Of a stretch of 64,000 nt of DNA, positions 8,266-18,361 are shown piece after piece (position 1 is the first letter of the stretch; each line of letters begins with the position of its first letter). Location: the NCBI RefSeq assembly GCF_020424085.1, contig NZ_CP080203.1, positions 62,001 to 126,000 on the forward strand. Reading direction: 5' to 3'. The translations under genes and the position numbers were made by a program. The notes beneath the pieces are model-generated. The model had not been told where the DNA came from, did no database searches, and saw only the letters and a list, made by a program, of their open reading frames with translations. Source of the DNA: Mycetocola spongiae. GTDB taxonomy: Bacteria > Actinomycetota > Actinomycetes > Actinomycetales > Microbacteriaceae.

Positions 8266-9318
8266 CTAGGGCAGGATCAGCAGGGCGCCGAGGGAGAGTG
8301 CGGCCACGAGGGTCCAGGACAGCATCGCGAGGGCAAAGGCGCGGCCCCCTCCGCGCAGCAGCTCCCGCACCCGCACCCCGGCGCCGAGCGCAAAGAGCGC
8401 GGCGGCCAGCAGCCACTCCTGGGCCTCGGCCGCGATATCCAGGGCGAGGTCGGGAACCAGGCCAAAGCTGCGCAGGGCCACGGCCAGCAGGAAGCCGGCC
8501 ACAAAGAGCGGCACGATCGGCGGCAGCTTGGTGGTGATCTCCTCGCCCGCGGCGCGGCTGCGCGAGCGCATCACGAGGGTTGTGGCGGTGACCATCGGCG
8601 CGAGCATGAGGACGCGCGTGAGCTTGACCACCACGGCCACGGCCAGGGCGGTGGCCCCGGCTGTTTGCGCGGTGGCGACCACCTGGCCCACATCGTGCAC
8701 GCTGGCACCCACCCAGAAGCCAAAATCGGCGGGGCTGAGCCCGAGCGGGCGGGCCAGGAGCGGCAGCACGGCGATGGCGAGGGTGCCACACAGCGTGACC
8801 ATCGCGATGGGGGTCGCGGAATCGCGCGATTTGGAGCCCGCGGCGGCGCTCATTGCCCCGATTGCGGAGGCCCCGCAGATGGAGAATCCGGCGGCCATGA
8901 GCAGCGGCTGATCGCCCGGGAGCCCGAGGGCGCGGCCCGCATAGAGCGTGCCGATGAAGGTGAGGATGACGATGCCGATCACCACGAGGAGCGTGGGCCA
9001 GCCGAGGTTGGCCACATCCACGATGCTGAGCTTGAGGCCGAGCAGGACGATTCCGAGGCGCATGAATTTTTTGCTGGAGAACCCGATTCCCGGGGCGAGG
9101 ATGCCGTCGAGGAAGCGCGCGCCGGCCGGAATATTGGCGGCGATGATGCCCAGAGCCACCGCCGCGGTGAGGGTGGGAACGGCGGGAATCGCGAGGTGGA
9201 GCAGGTGCGCGAGGGCGGCGGCGATCGCGGCCGCGAGGATTCCGGGAAGCAGTTTATGCACGAGGGGTTCCGTCGGTTGGGTGGTGAACGATGCGGGGGC
9301 CTCGGATTTTGGCCTCAA
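8266..9318 (-). CDS. YeiH/UPF0324 family putative anion exporter
   Basis: The 350-residue protein has about ten hydrophobic segments and family hallmarks such as FSSKKFMRLGIVLLGLKLS, ICGASAIGAMSAA and FWVGASVHDVGQVVATA. Family members are annotated as putative sulfate exporters, but transport activity is rarely shown. The gene is isolated, convergent with the DUF2469 operon and divergent from yraN. No LysR regulator is next to it, unlike E. coli yeiE-yeiH. The start at ATG 9318 leaves about 20 polar residues before the first helix. Confidence 0.85.
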   Translation of the reverse strand: MRPKSEAPASFTTQPTEPLVHKLLPGILAAAIAAALAHLLHLAIPAVPTLTAAVALGIIAANIPAGARFLDGILAPGIGFSSKKFMRLGIVLLGLKLSIVDVANLGWPTLLVVIGIVILTFIGTLYAGRALGLPGDQPLLMAAGFSICGASAIGAMSAAAGSKSRDSATPIAMVTLCGTLAIAVLPLLARPLGLSPADFGFWVGASVHDVGQVVATAQTAGATALAVAVVVKLTRVLMLAPMVTATTLVMRSRSRAAGEEITTKLPPIVPLFVAGFLLAVALRSFGLVPDLALDIAAEAQEWLLAAALFALGAGVRVRELLRGGGRAFALAMLSWTLVAALSLGALLILP

Positions 9319-9520
9319 CCTACGTTATCCGTCCCCGGGCGGGAGGCCGCGCATTGCGGCGGTGTGGGGATGATCGGTGGGGTGATCGACGGCGGGGTCA
9401 TTGCCGGTGGGGTGATCATCCCCAGGGAATGGGCCGGGGGAAAAGTTATCCCCAGATATGAGACGGGCGGTGCGCGGAGAGGGGATGGGGATCAGGATAG
9501 AAGCAGGTGAGGAGGCCAGG

Positions 9521-9880
9521 ATGCATAATTCCGAGTGGGGTGAGCTGGGCGAGGCCATTGCCGTGAGTTTTTTGCGGCGGCGTCATTTCCGGATTCTTGC
9601 GCGCAATTGGCGCTGCCGCTTTGGCGAGGTAGACATCATTGCGCGGGATCCGCGGGGTGTCATTGCCGTGGTCGAGGTGAAGACGCGGCGTTCCCTGGTC
9701 GCGGGGCATCCCGCGGAGGCCGTGACCGCGCGGAAGCTCGCGCGCCTGGAGGTGCTGGCGGGGGAGTGGCGTCGGGTGCAGCGCGCCGCGCAACCGCCGC
9801 TGCGTATCGATGTCGTTTCCGTGCTGTTAAGCCCGCGCGATCCGCCGCAGATCGAGCATTTTCGCGGGGTGCAGCCGTGA
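9521..9880 (+). CDS. YraN family nuclease-fold protein (UPF0102)
   Basis: The 119-residue protein starts at ATG 9521, behind a strong GAGGAGG, so a longer in-frame start at 9458 is unlikely. Its restriction-endonuclease-like core is visible: GEVDIIARD and VVEVKTRR, containing the E-x-D...E-x-K catalytic pattern, with the N-terminal helix GELGEAIAVSFL. The function of YraN is unsettled, but it is nearly always beside comM and dprA, suggesting a role in DNA processing. The stop overlaps the comM GTG by 4 nt. Confidence 0.9.
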   Translation: MHNSEWGELGEAIAVSFLRRRHFRILARNWRCRFGEVDIIARDPRGVIAVVEVKTRRSLVAGHPAEAVTARKLARLEVLAGEWRRVQRAAQPPLRIDVVSVLLSPRDPPQIEHFRGVQP

Positions 9881-11466
9881 GCGTGGGGCGCACCTGGGCG
9901 GTGGCACTGGTGGGGATCGAGGGTGAGCTCGTGGAGGTCGAGGCCGATATCAGCCAGAGCCTGCCGCGCCTGGTCATTATAGGGCTGGTCGATCGTTCCC
10001 TGGGCGAGGCCGAGGGGCGGGTGCGCCTGGCCGCCTCCAATTCCGGGTGCCGGCTGCCCACCGGGCGCATCACGGTGAATCTCTCTCCCGCGAGCCGGCC
10101 CAAGGCCGGTTCGGGGTTTGACCTGGCCATTGCCCTCGCCTGTCTTGCGGCCGATGCGCGGGTATCCGCGTCCTCGGTAGATGGCGTGGTGCATATCGGT
10201 GAGCTGGGGCTCGACGGCCGGTTGCGCCCCACGGTGGGGGTGCTGCCCGCGGTTATGTCGGCCTGTCGCGCGGGCCGCACCACCATCATGGTCCCGGAGG
10301 CCAATCGTGCCGAGGCCGAGCTAGTGCCGGAGGCGCGGGTGATTGCCGTGGGCTCCCTGCGGGAGGCCGCGCTGTGGCACGGTGCCGAGCTGCGCCCGCC
10401 CGAGGAGGAGGAGCCGGCCGCAGGCGCCGCGGCGCGGGAGCGCGAGGCGGAGGCGGTCCCGGGGGCGGCGGGTCCGGAGCGGTCCGCACCCGAGGCGCCG
10501 CCGCCGGATATCGCCGATGTGCTGGGCCAAGACGACGCCCTCGAATCGCTGATCGTGGCGGCCGCGGGTGGGCATCATCTGGCGCTGGTGGGCCCGCCCG
10601 GTGCCGGTAAGTCGATGCTCGCGGCGCGCCTGCCCGGGCTGCTCCCCGATCTTTCGGTGGGTGACGCCCTGGAGGTGGCCGCGGTGCACTCTCTGGCGGG
10701 CATCACCCTCGGGCGGGTGGTCTCGCGGCGCCCGCCGTGGGAGGCCCCGCATCACAGCGCCACGGCCGCCGCCATTATCGGGGGCGGGAGTGGGCTGATC
10801 CGCCCGGGTGCCGCGGCCCGCGCCGTGCACGGTGTGCTCTTCCTCGACGAGGCCGCGGAGTTCACCGCGCATGTGCTTGATGCCCTGAGGCAGCCGATCG
10901 AGGACGGCCGCATCGTCATTCACCGCGCGGTGGGTGTGGCCACCTTCCCGGGCTCCTTCCAGCTGGTGCTGGCGTCCAATCCCTGCCCGTGCGGCCGCTT
11001 TGGTGAGCCCGACCACAGCTGCACGTGCCCGGCGCAGGCCATCCGAAAATATCAGGCCCGCATCTCCGGGCCGCTACTCGACCGGGTAGATATTCGCATC
11101 CGGGTGCGCCCGCTCTCCCTCACCGCCCTTCGCCTCGCCCGGGAGCCGCACCCGCGTGAGCATACGCTTGAGGCCCGGGAGCGGGTGGGGGAGGCCCGCG
11201 CGCGCTGCCGGCATCGCCTGCGCGATACCCGCTGGCATACAAACGCCCAGGTGCCCGGCGCGTGGCTGCGTTCGCCCGGGCAGGCGCTTCCGCTTCCCTC
11301 GGTGCAGGTGCTAGACGAGGCGCTGGGTCGCGGCAGGCTCAGCATGCGTGGTTATGATCGCGTCCTCCGCATGTCCTGGACCCTCGCCGATCTTGCGGGT
11401 GCCCCGCGCCCCACGGCCGCGCATATCGCCCGCGCCCTTTATCTCCGGGAAGGAACCACATTATGA
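9877..11466 (+). CDS. comM: ComM-type Mg-chelatase-like AAA+ ATPase (YifB)
   Basis: This is a 529-residue protein with an N-terminal Lon-protease-like fold (residues 1-170, PRLVIIGLVDRSLGEA), an acidic linker, then an AAA+ module. Walker A is GPPGAGKS near residues 239-246 and Walker B is VLFLDEAAEF. A zinc-binding CPCG...CTC loop (NPCPCGRFGEPDHSCTCP) and the C-terminal Mg-chelatase helical domain follow. In naturally competent bacteria ComM is a helicase that drives branch migration of incoming DNA. Here it sits between yraN and dprA, with 4-nt overlaps at both ends. Confidence 0.93.
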   Translation: MSVGRTWAVALVGIEGELVEVEADISQSLPRLVIIGLVDRSLGEAEGRVRLAASNSGCRLPTGRITVNLSPASRPKAGSGFDLAIALACLAADARVSASSVDGVVHIGELGLDGRLRPTVGVLPAVMSACRAGRTTIMVPEANRAEAELVPEARVIAVGSLREAALWHGAELRPPEEEEPAAGAAAREREAEAVPGAAGPERSAPEAPPPDIADVLGQDDALESLIVAAAGGHHLALVGPPGAGKSMLAARLPGLLPDLSVGDALEVAAVHSLAGITLGRVVSRRPPWEAPHHSATAAAIIGGGSGLIRPGAAARAVHGVLFLDEAAEFTAHVLDALRQPIEDGRIVIHRAVGVATFPGSFQLVLASNPCPCGRFGEPDHSCTCPAQAIRKYQARISGPLLDRVDIRIRVRPLSLTALRLAREPHPREHTLEARERVGEARARCRHRLRDTRWHTNAQVPGAWLRSPGQALPLPSVQVLDEALGRGRLSMRGYDRVLRMSWTLADLAGAPRPTAAHIARALYLREGTTL

Positions 11467-13955
11467 CCCCAAACGCGCTTTTTGGCCTGCCCCTCGACGT
11501 CATCCGGGCGGCGATCCTCGGGGTGCGCCCCGATGGCCTCGACCGGGAACGCGCGCTCTCCAAGCCTGCCAACGCCGCGCCGGGCGGCTCCCTCCCGGAA
11601 GTCTGTGCGCGGGGCCATATCGGGTCCGCGCCCTCTCTGCCGGGAGGCGCGTCCCCCGGTGCCGCGTCCGCAGACGGGTCCGATCCGGCCGAGCAGGCGG
11701 CCGAGCAGCCTCCCGCGCGGGCCCCCGCCGCTCCGTGCCTTCCCGAATCGGCCCCGGCTTCGCCCGTTCCCGGGGCCCGGCCCGCTTCCGGGGGCGAGGC
11801 TGGGGTGGAATCCGCGTCCGAACCGGCCCCCGGCGCGGGGGAAGGCGGGGTCGGCGGGGCGGCGCGGGTGTCCGAGTCCCGGGCCCATCCCGCTCCCGAA
11901 GCGCCCCCGGCGCCCGGGCGGGGGCGGGGGCGGCGCGCTGGCCCCGGTGCCGAGCCTGACCCCGCCTCCCCGGCCTTTCGCGCGTTCCTGGAGCAGGCAT
12001 TTGCCCACGCCGCCTGGTCCACCTTTGTCGAGCCCGGAGACGGCGTCGCGGGGATGCTCTTGCTGAGCCTGGGCGCCCCCACCGCTCTGCGTGCGGTGCT
12101 AAACGAATGGCCGGCGGCCCGCACAGCCTCCCTCATCCGCGAGCAGGGGGTGGAGGGCATCGACCCCGAGGGGCTGATCCGCGTCCTGGAACAGGCCGAG
12201 GCCCGGTGGCGCCCCCGAATTGCCGCGCAACCGGTATTCCGCGCCCTCGAGGCCGCGCGCCGCAGCGGCGTCCGCCTGCTCCTGCCCCAAGACCCGGAGT
12301 GGCCGGTCGGCGTGGACGATCTAGGGCATCACGCCCCCGTGGCGCTCTGGGCCCGCGGCGGTGCCGGGGCCCTGGCCGCCGCTGAACACTCGGTCTCGCT
12401 GGTCGGGGCCCGCGCCTCCACCCGCTATGGCGAGGAGGTCACGATGGAGATCACCGCGGGCCTGGTTGAACGCGGTTTTTCCATCGTCTCGGGGGCGGCA
12501 TATGGCATCGACGGCATCGCCCATCGCGCCTGCCTGGCCAATCACGGGCACACCATCGCGGTGCTCGCCGGGGGCGTAGACCGCCCCTATCCCAGCGGGC
12601 ATGCTCACCTCATCTCGCGCATCGCCCGGGAGGGGCTCATTATCTCCGAGATTCCCTGCGGGGGCGCGCCCACCAAATGGCGTTTTTTGCAACGCAACCG
12701 GCTGATCGCGGCGCTGGGCCAGGCCACCATCGTGCTGGAGGCCGGGTGGCGTTCGGGTTCCCTCAATACCGCGGCTCATGCGGCCACGCTTGGTCGTCCG
12801 CTGGGCGCCGTCCCCGGCCCGGTCACCTCCGCCACCTCCGCGGGCTGTCATCGGCTCCTGAGGGAATACGCGGCACAGGTGGTCATCGATGCCGATACCG
12901 CCGCCGAGCTCATCGCGCCCCTCAACCATCTCCCGGGCGGGGCCGCCGGCGCGGCCGCAACCCCGCCGGGGTCCTCCGCGGCAGGCGAGCGCCCTGCGCC
13001 CCCGGCGGCCCCCACCCAACCGCGCCGGGCGCACCCCGCGCCCACGGAGAGACAGCGGGGCGAGCCCGCCGCGGAGCGCACGGAGAGGCAGCGGGGCGAG
13101 CCCGCCCCGGAGCGCATAACCTCCCGCCCACGCTATCCGGATAGCCGACATCCGCCTGGGCGTCGCATCGTCCCCGAACGCTCCCCCGGGAGGGGCGTGT
13201 CCTCACCCGCGCGGGAGCGGTGCGCCCCGGGCCCGGGTGTGCGTGGCGGGCTCGCGAGCGAGCGCGGGTTCACCGCGCCTCCGCGGCCCGGCGCGGGTGC
13301 CCCGCCAAGGGGGAGTTCTCTGCCGGGCGTGGGTGCTCCGTCGAGGGGGAGTTCTCTGCCAGGGGCGGGTGCTCCGTCGAGGGGGAACTCCCTGCCCGCC
13401 GAGGCCGAGGACATGGCACTCACCTCCGCCCCCGCGCCCCAAGACGCCCCCGATTCCCTCGCCGCCGAGCCGCTATTTGAGCTGCCTCCGGAGCCCATCC
13501 CCACCGACTATTCAGGCTTTAACCTCTCCGGCGAGGGTCCGGACGCGAGTGGTGCTCGGGACACCGCCAGGCGTGGCAATATCCGAGGCGCTCCCGGAGA
13601 CGTTACCCCCGCTGCAGGGGGAGCGCGGGCCACATCCCGCGGCGCCCCGGAGGAGACGCGGGATGCCCCACTGCGGGGTCCCGGAGCCGGGCGGCGGGGC
13701 CGGCCCACCCGCGAGGGCCGCCGCGGTGCGCCCCCATTCGGTGCGGACGGCGAGCCGTTGCGGGATACCGAGGAACTGCGTCGGATGCGGGATGCCCTGA
13801 GTTATCGCCAGGCCAAGAGCGTGACGATGTTGGCCGCCGAAGCCGGCCTCTCCCTGCATACGGCGCGCGCGGCCCTGGGGCTTCTGGCGCTTTATGGCGA
13901 GGCGGCCGATAACGGCGAGGGGTGGCGGCTCCTGCGTGGGCGCGCCGCCGGCTAG
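11463..13955 (+). CDS. dprA: DprA/Smf DNA-processing protein, greatly enlarged
   Basis: DprA binds single-stranded DNA and loads RecA. The Rossmann core is normal: SLVGARASTRYG (near residue 310), SGAAYGIDGIAHRA, GGVDRPYP, FLQRNRLIAAL, RSGSLNTAAHA and GAVPGP, ending near residue 485. A winged-helix domain ends the protein (about 766-830). At 830 residues it is at least twice the usual length. The excess is an N-terminal Pro/Ala/Gly/Ser-rich stretch (about 20-160) and a 280-residue Pro/Arg/Gly-rich linker with two families of 12-residue repeats. Frame and codon bias hold throughout, so it is a long ORF rather than a fusion artefact. Start ATG overlaps the comM stop. Confidence 0.9.
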   Translation: MTPNALFGLPLDVIRAAILGVRPDGLDRERALSKPANAAPGGSLPEVCARGHIGSAPSLPGGASPGAASADGSDPAEQAAEQPPARAPAAPCLPESAPASPVPGARPASGGEAGVESASEPAPGAGEGGVGGAARVSESRAHPAPEAPPAPGRGRGRRAGPGAEPDPASPAFRAFLEQAFAHAAWSTFVEPGDGVAGMLLLSLGAPTALRAVLNEWPAARTASLIREQGVEGIDPEGLIRVLEQAEARWRPRIAAQPVFRALEAARRSGVRLLLPQDPEWPVGVDDLGHHAPVALWARGGAGALAAAEHSVSLVGARASTRYGEEVTMEITAGLVERGFSIVSGAAYGIDGIAHRACLANHGHTIAVLAGGVDRPYPSGHAHLISRIAREGLIISEIPCGGAPTKWRFLQRNRLIAALGQATIVLEAGWRSGSLNTAAHAATLGRPLGAVPGPVTSATSAGCHRLLREYAAQVVIDADTAAELIAPLNHLPGGAAGAAATPPGSSAAGERPAPPAAPTQPRRAHPAPTERQRGEPAAERTERQRGEPAPERITSRPRYPDSRHPPGRRIVPERSPGRGVSSPARERCAPGPGVRGGLASERGFTAPPRPGAGAPPRGSSLPGVGAPSRGSSLPGAGAPSRGNSLPAEAEDMALTSAPAPQDAPDSLAAEPLFELPPEPIPTDYSGFNLSGEGPDASGARDTARRGNIRGAPGDVTPAAGGARATSRGAPEETRDAPLRGPGAGRRGRPTREGRRGAPPFGADGEPLRDTEELRRMRDALSYRQAKSVTMLAAEAGLSLHTARAALGLLALYGEAADNGEGWRLLRGRAAG
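13044..13115 (+). repeat. two tandem 36-bp repeats in the dprA linker
   Basis: Two adjacent 36-nt units encode TERQRGEPAAER and TERQRGEPAPER. They differ at only a few positions. The unit is a multiple of three, so copy changes keep frame. Confidence 0.9.
13288..13396 (+). repeat. 36-bp tandem repeats (about three copies) in the dprA linker
   Basis: The block GGGGGAGTTCTCTGCC recurs at 13309 and 13345 and, with changes, at 13381, giving a 36-nt period. It encodes GAPSRGSSLPG-type dodecapeptides. A degenerate copy precedes the first. Near identity of the middle copies suggests recent slippage. Confidence 0.9.
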
Positions 13956-13983
13956 CGGGCGCACTATATGTCAGAGTTAACGG

Positions 13984-14898
13984 ATGAAAATCGTTCGAGC
14001 CGTCGAGGAATACCTGGACTATCTCGCGCGTGATCGCAATTATTCCCCGGCCACCGTCACCGCCTATGACTCCGATCTGACCAACCTGGCCCGGTTTCTT
14101 GCGGGCCGGGGGGTGGATGCCGTGGAGGGGGTGACCCTGGAGAACCTGCGCGACTGGCTCTGGGAGCTTTCGGGTCAGGGGCTCTCCGCGGCGAGCCTCG
14201 CCCGGCGCGCCGCGGCCGCGCGCGGCTGGGGGGCGTGGATGGAGCGTGAGGGCCTTATTCTGTCCGATACCGCTGCCCGGCTGAAATCCCCGCGGGTGGG
14301 TCGCACCCTTCCGCATGTTGCGCAGGCGGAGGCGCTGGATGCAGCGCTCGAGGCCCTGCGTTGGGGTGCCGCCGACTCGGGGGATCCGCGCATGCTGCGC
14401 GATAGTGCCCTGGTGGAGGTTCTATATGCCACGGGTATTCGTGTTGCGGAGCTGTGTGGACTCGACCGGGGCGATATTGATCTCGATCGTTTAACCCTGC
14501 GGGTGCTGGGTAAGGGCGCGAAGGAGCGGGTGGTTCCGTTTGGGGTGCCCGCCCGGGATGCGCTGACCGCCTATCTCACCCGCGGGCGCCCGGCGCTTCG
14601 TGGCGAGGGGGCCTCCGCGGGCGATGCCGTGTTCCTTGGTGCTCGCGGCGGCAGGCTCGGCTCGCGCAGCGCCTATTCGATTGTGGATCGTGTGCTGGGA
14701 AATATTCCCGGCTTCACCGGGGGCGGCCCCCATACCCTGCGGCATAGCGCGGCCACCCATCTGCTGGATGGTGGAGCCGATCTTCGTTCGGTGCAGGAAC
14801 TTCTGGGACATGCATCCCTGGGCACCACTCAGATCTATACCCATGTTTCCGCGGAGCGTCTGAAGGAGAGCTACCGCACCGCCCACCCGCGCGCCTGA
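13984..14898 (+). CDS. xerC: tyrosine recombinase XerC
   Basis: This 304-residue recombinase resolves chromosome dimers at dif with XerD. The N-terminal SAM-like core-binding domain covers about 1-95. All catalytic residues are visible: R153 (GIRVAEL), K180 (GKGAKER), H250 and R253 ([10 protein letters not shown]), H276 (LLGHASLG) and Y285 (IYTHV). It follows dprA by 28 nt, the standard actinobacterial order. It is a host gene and distinct from the prophage integrase at 47439. Confidence 0.93.
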   Translation: MKIVRAVEEYLDYLARDRNYSPATVTAYDSDLTNLARFLAGRGVDAVEGVTLENLRDWLWELSGQGLSAASLARRAAAARGWGAWMEREGLILSDTAARLKSPRVGRTLPHVAQAEALDAALEALRWGAADSGDPRMLRDSALVEVLYATGIRVAELCGLDRGDIDLDRLTLRVLGKGAKERVVPFGVPARDALTAYLTRGRPALRGEGASAGDAVFLGARGGRLGSRSAYSIVDRVLGNIPGFTGGGPHTLRHSAATHLLDGGADLRSVQELLGHASLGTTQIYTHVSAERLKESYRTAHPRA

Positions 14899-14972
14899 CG
14901 CGCGCCCCGCGGCATCCCCACCGGCATCAACAGCGCAGCGGAATTATCTTCGGCACGTAATCGGTACGGTCG

Positions 14973-15114
14973 CCCTGCGGCCCTGCGGCCCTGCGGCCCT
15001 GCGGCCCTGCGGCCCTGCGGCCCTGCGGCCCTGCGGCCCTGCGGCCCTGCGGCCCTGCGGCCCTGCGGCCCTGCGGCCCTGCGGCCCTGCGGCCCTGCGG
15101 CCCTGCGGCCCTGC
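14973..15114. repeat. 17.75 perfect copies of an 8-bp repeat
   Basis: The octamer CCCTGCGG is repeated without one mismatch from 14973 to 15108, with a final partial CCCTGC. It starts 74 nt after xerC, in non-coding DNA. Because 8 is not a multiple of 3, any copy change would shift a reading frame, but no credible gene crosses it. Frames through it encode a GPQGRRAA-type periodic peptide, an automatic result of the repeat. Confidence 0.97.
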
Positions 15115-15181
15115 AAGGCTGGTGGCGGCAGGCTGTGTGCCTGTGTATCTGCCGGGGTGCGGTATCGCCGGGTTAAACGCC

Positions 15182-15213
15182 GACTGCCCGCCGAGGTAGG
15201 GTGGCGGGCAGTC
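15182..15213. terminator. hairpin downstream of xerC
   Basis: GACTGCCCGCC and GGCGGGCAGTC form a perfect 11-bp stem with a 10-nt loop followed by TGTTG. It is likely the end of the yraN-xerC transcript, beyond the octamer array. The U-tract is weak. Confidence 0.55.
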
Positions 15214-15265
15214 TGTTGCGGTGGTGCAGGAGGCCGTGCACATGAAGCGCGAATAAACCGTTCGA

Positions 15266-15327
15266 GTGAAACGGTGATAAATCCACTACCGGGCGATAGC
15301 TGAACCTGGATTTATTTCACGTTTCAC
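15266..15327. repeat. long inverted repeat beside the iron-box-like site
   Basis: GTGAAACGGTGATAAATCC (15266-15284) and GGATTTATTTCACGTTTCAC (15308-15327) are near-perfect reverse complements separated by 23 nt. The region is AT-rich compared with its surroundings. It could be a large RNA hairpin, a pair of regulator sites, or the footprint of a lost element. There is no gene inside. Confidence 0.75.
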
Positions 15328-15343
15328 AATTTAGCGAACAGAA

Positions 15344-15362
15344 TTAGGTTAGGCAACCCTTA
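15344..15362. promoter_or_regulatory. DtxR/IdeR-type iron box candidate
   Basis: TTAGGTTAGGCAACCCTTA matches 16 of 19 positions of the actinobacterial DtxR/IdeR consensus TTAGGTTAGGCTAACCTAA, including the complete left half. It lies 17 nt beyond the long inverted repeat. No ordinary protein gene starts downstream on either strand: the right-hand neighbour (M23-like) is read toward it and ends at 15425. It may control a small RNA or be the remnant of a lost siderophore-type gene. Confidence 0.6.
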
Positions 15363-15424
15363 ATGCAAATTTTTTGGTTTCGTGAAGGAAATGGTCGGCC
15401 GGTGGGGTTCGCGAGCCTCGGGTT

Positions 15425-17209
<1,785 letters not shown>

Positions 17210-17477
17210 GATTCCATCCTGCGTTTTCCCCCGAAAACTGGCGGATCCGTCCCCGTTATTGTGGAAAACCGCCCGGACGGGCAGGCCTGTGGACGGTGCG
17301 CGGTAGCGCGATCCTGCTAGGATTGCTGGAGCGTCCCGTGTATCGGGGCGACTACGCGTGTCCGGAACATGCACATCCCCCATCGGTCACCCTCCTCGGA
17401 GGGTCTGTGGGGCTGTGTCGGGCACCAGGCCCTGGCGTCATCCGATGCCGGGGAAAACCGAGAAAAGGAGTACGGCC
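17210..17477. other. intergenic/leader region between the M23-fold gene and rpsB
   Basis: It must contain the rpsB promoter and leader and, on the other strand, the promoter of the M23-fold gene. A strong AAGGAG lies just before the rpsB ATG. TAGGAT near 17318 is a possible -10 for rpsB, without a clear -35. If the M23-fold gene used its longest frame (start 17383), its N-terminus would lie inside this leader. Confidence 0.5.
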
Positions 17478-18335
17478 ATGGCCGTCGTAACTATTCGCCA
17501 GCTGCTCGACAGCGGCGTACACTTCGGGCACCAGACCCGCCGCTGGAACCCGAAGATGAAGCGTTTCATCTTCACCGAGCGCTCCGGCATCTACATCATT
17601 GACCTGCAGCAGTCGCTGGGTTACATCGATAAGGCCTATGACTTCGTCAAGGAGACCGTCGCTCACGGTGGAACCATCCTCTTTGTGGGAACCAAGAAGC
17701 AGGCCCAGGAGTCCATCGCCGAGCAGGCTACCCGCGTGGGCCAGCCCTACGTGAACCAGCGCTGGCTGGGTGGTCTTCTGACCAACTTCAACACCGTCTC
17801 CAAGCGTCTTGCACGCATGAAGGAGCTCGAGGAGCTGGACTTCGAAGACACCGCTAAGTCGGGCTTCACCAAGAAGGAAATGCTCATCAAGAAGCGCGAG
17901 CTGGACAAGCTCCACAAGTCGCTCGGTGGTATCCGCAACCTCACCAAGACCCCTTCGGCTCTGTGGGTTGTTGACACCAAGAAGGAGCACCTCGCCATTG
18001 ACGAGGCTCGCAAGCTTGGTATCCCCGTTATCGGTATCCTCGACACCAACTGTGACCCCGACGAGGTCGCCTACCCCATCCCGGGTAACGACGACGCCAT
18101 CCGCTCGGTCAGCCTGCTGACCCGCGTGATCGCCGACGCCGCAGCCGAGGGCCTCATCCAGCGTCACCAGAAGCCCGCCGAGGGCCAGGCAGCAGCCGAG
18201 CCCCTCGCCGCCTGGGAGCAGGAACTGCTCGCCGGCGATAAGGCCGAGGTTGTTGTTGAGGAGACCGTCGTTGTTGAGGCTCCCGCAGCCGAGGAAGCCG
18301 CCGCTCCCGAAGCTGCCGCCGAAGAAACCAAGTAA
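17478..18335 (+). CDS. rpsB: 30S ribosomal protein S2
   Basis: The 285-residue protein starts at ATG 17478 behind AAAAGGAG. Typical uS2 motifs are [54 protein letters not shown], and [15 protein letters not shown]. It binds late on the 30S platform. The C-terminal 40 residues are Ala/Glu-rich and low complexity, common in actinobacterial S2. Codon use is highly optimised. It is co-transcribed with tsf 26 nt downstream. Confidence 0.97.
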   Translation: MAVVTIRQLLDSGVHFGHQTRRWNPKMKRFIFTERSGIYIIDLQQSLGYIDKAYDFVKETVAHGGTILFVGTKKQAQESIAEQATRVGQPYVNQRWLGGLLTNFNTVSKRLARMKELEELDFEDTAKSGFTKKEMLIKKRELDKLHKSLGGIRNLTKTPSALWVVDTKKEHLAIDEARKLGIPVIGILDTNCDPDEVAYPIPGNDDAIRSVSLLTRVIADAAAEGLIQRHQKPAEGQAAAEPLAAWEQELLAGDKAEVVVEETVVVEAPAAEEAAAPEAAAEETK

Positions 18336-18361
18336 CACCTACCATCGAGGGGTTGTAAAAA

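Noticed and set aside
9446-9455. DnaA-box-like TTATCCCCAG before yraN
   Set aside because: A single site with a mismatch to TTATCCACA and no cluster, dnaA or dnaN nearby.
14973-15114. CRISPR array
   Set aside because: There are no spacers; units are directly joined 8-mers, and no cas genes are present.
14871-15243. Minus-strand ORFs encoding GPQGRRAA repeats across the octamer array
   Set aside because: An 8-bp repeat without stop codons keeps all frames open. The frames overlap xerC or a hairpin and lack credible starts.
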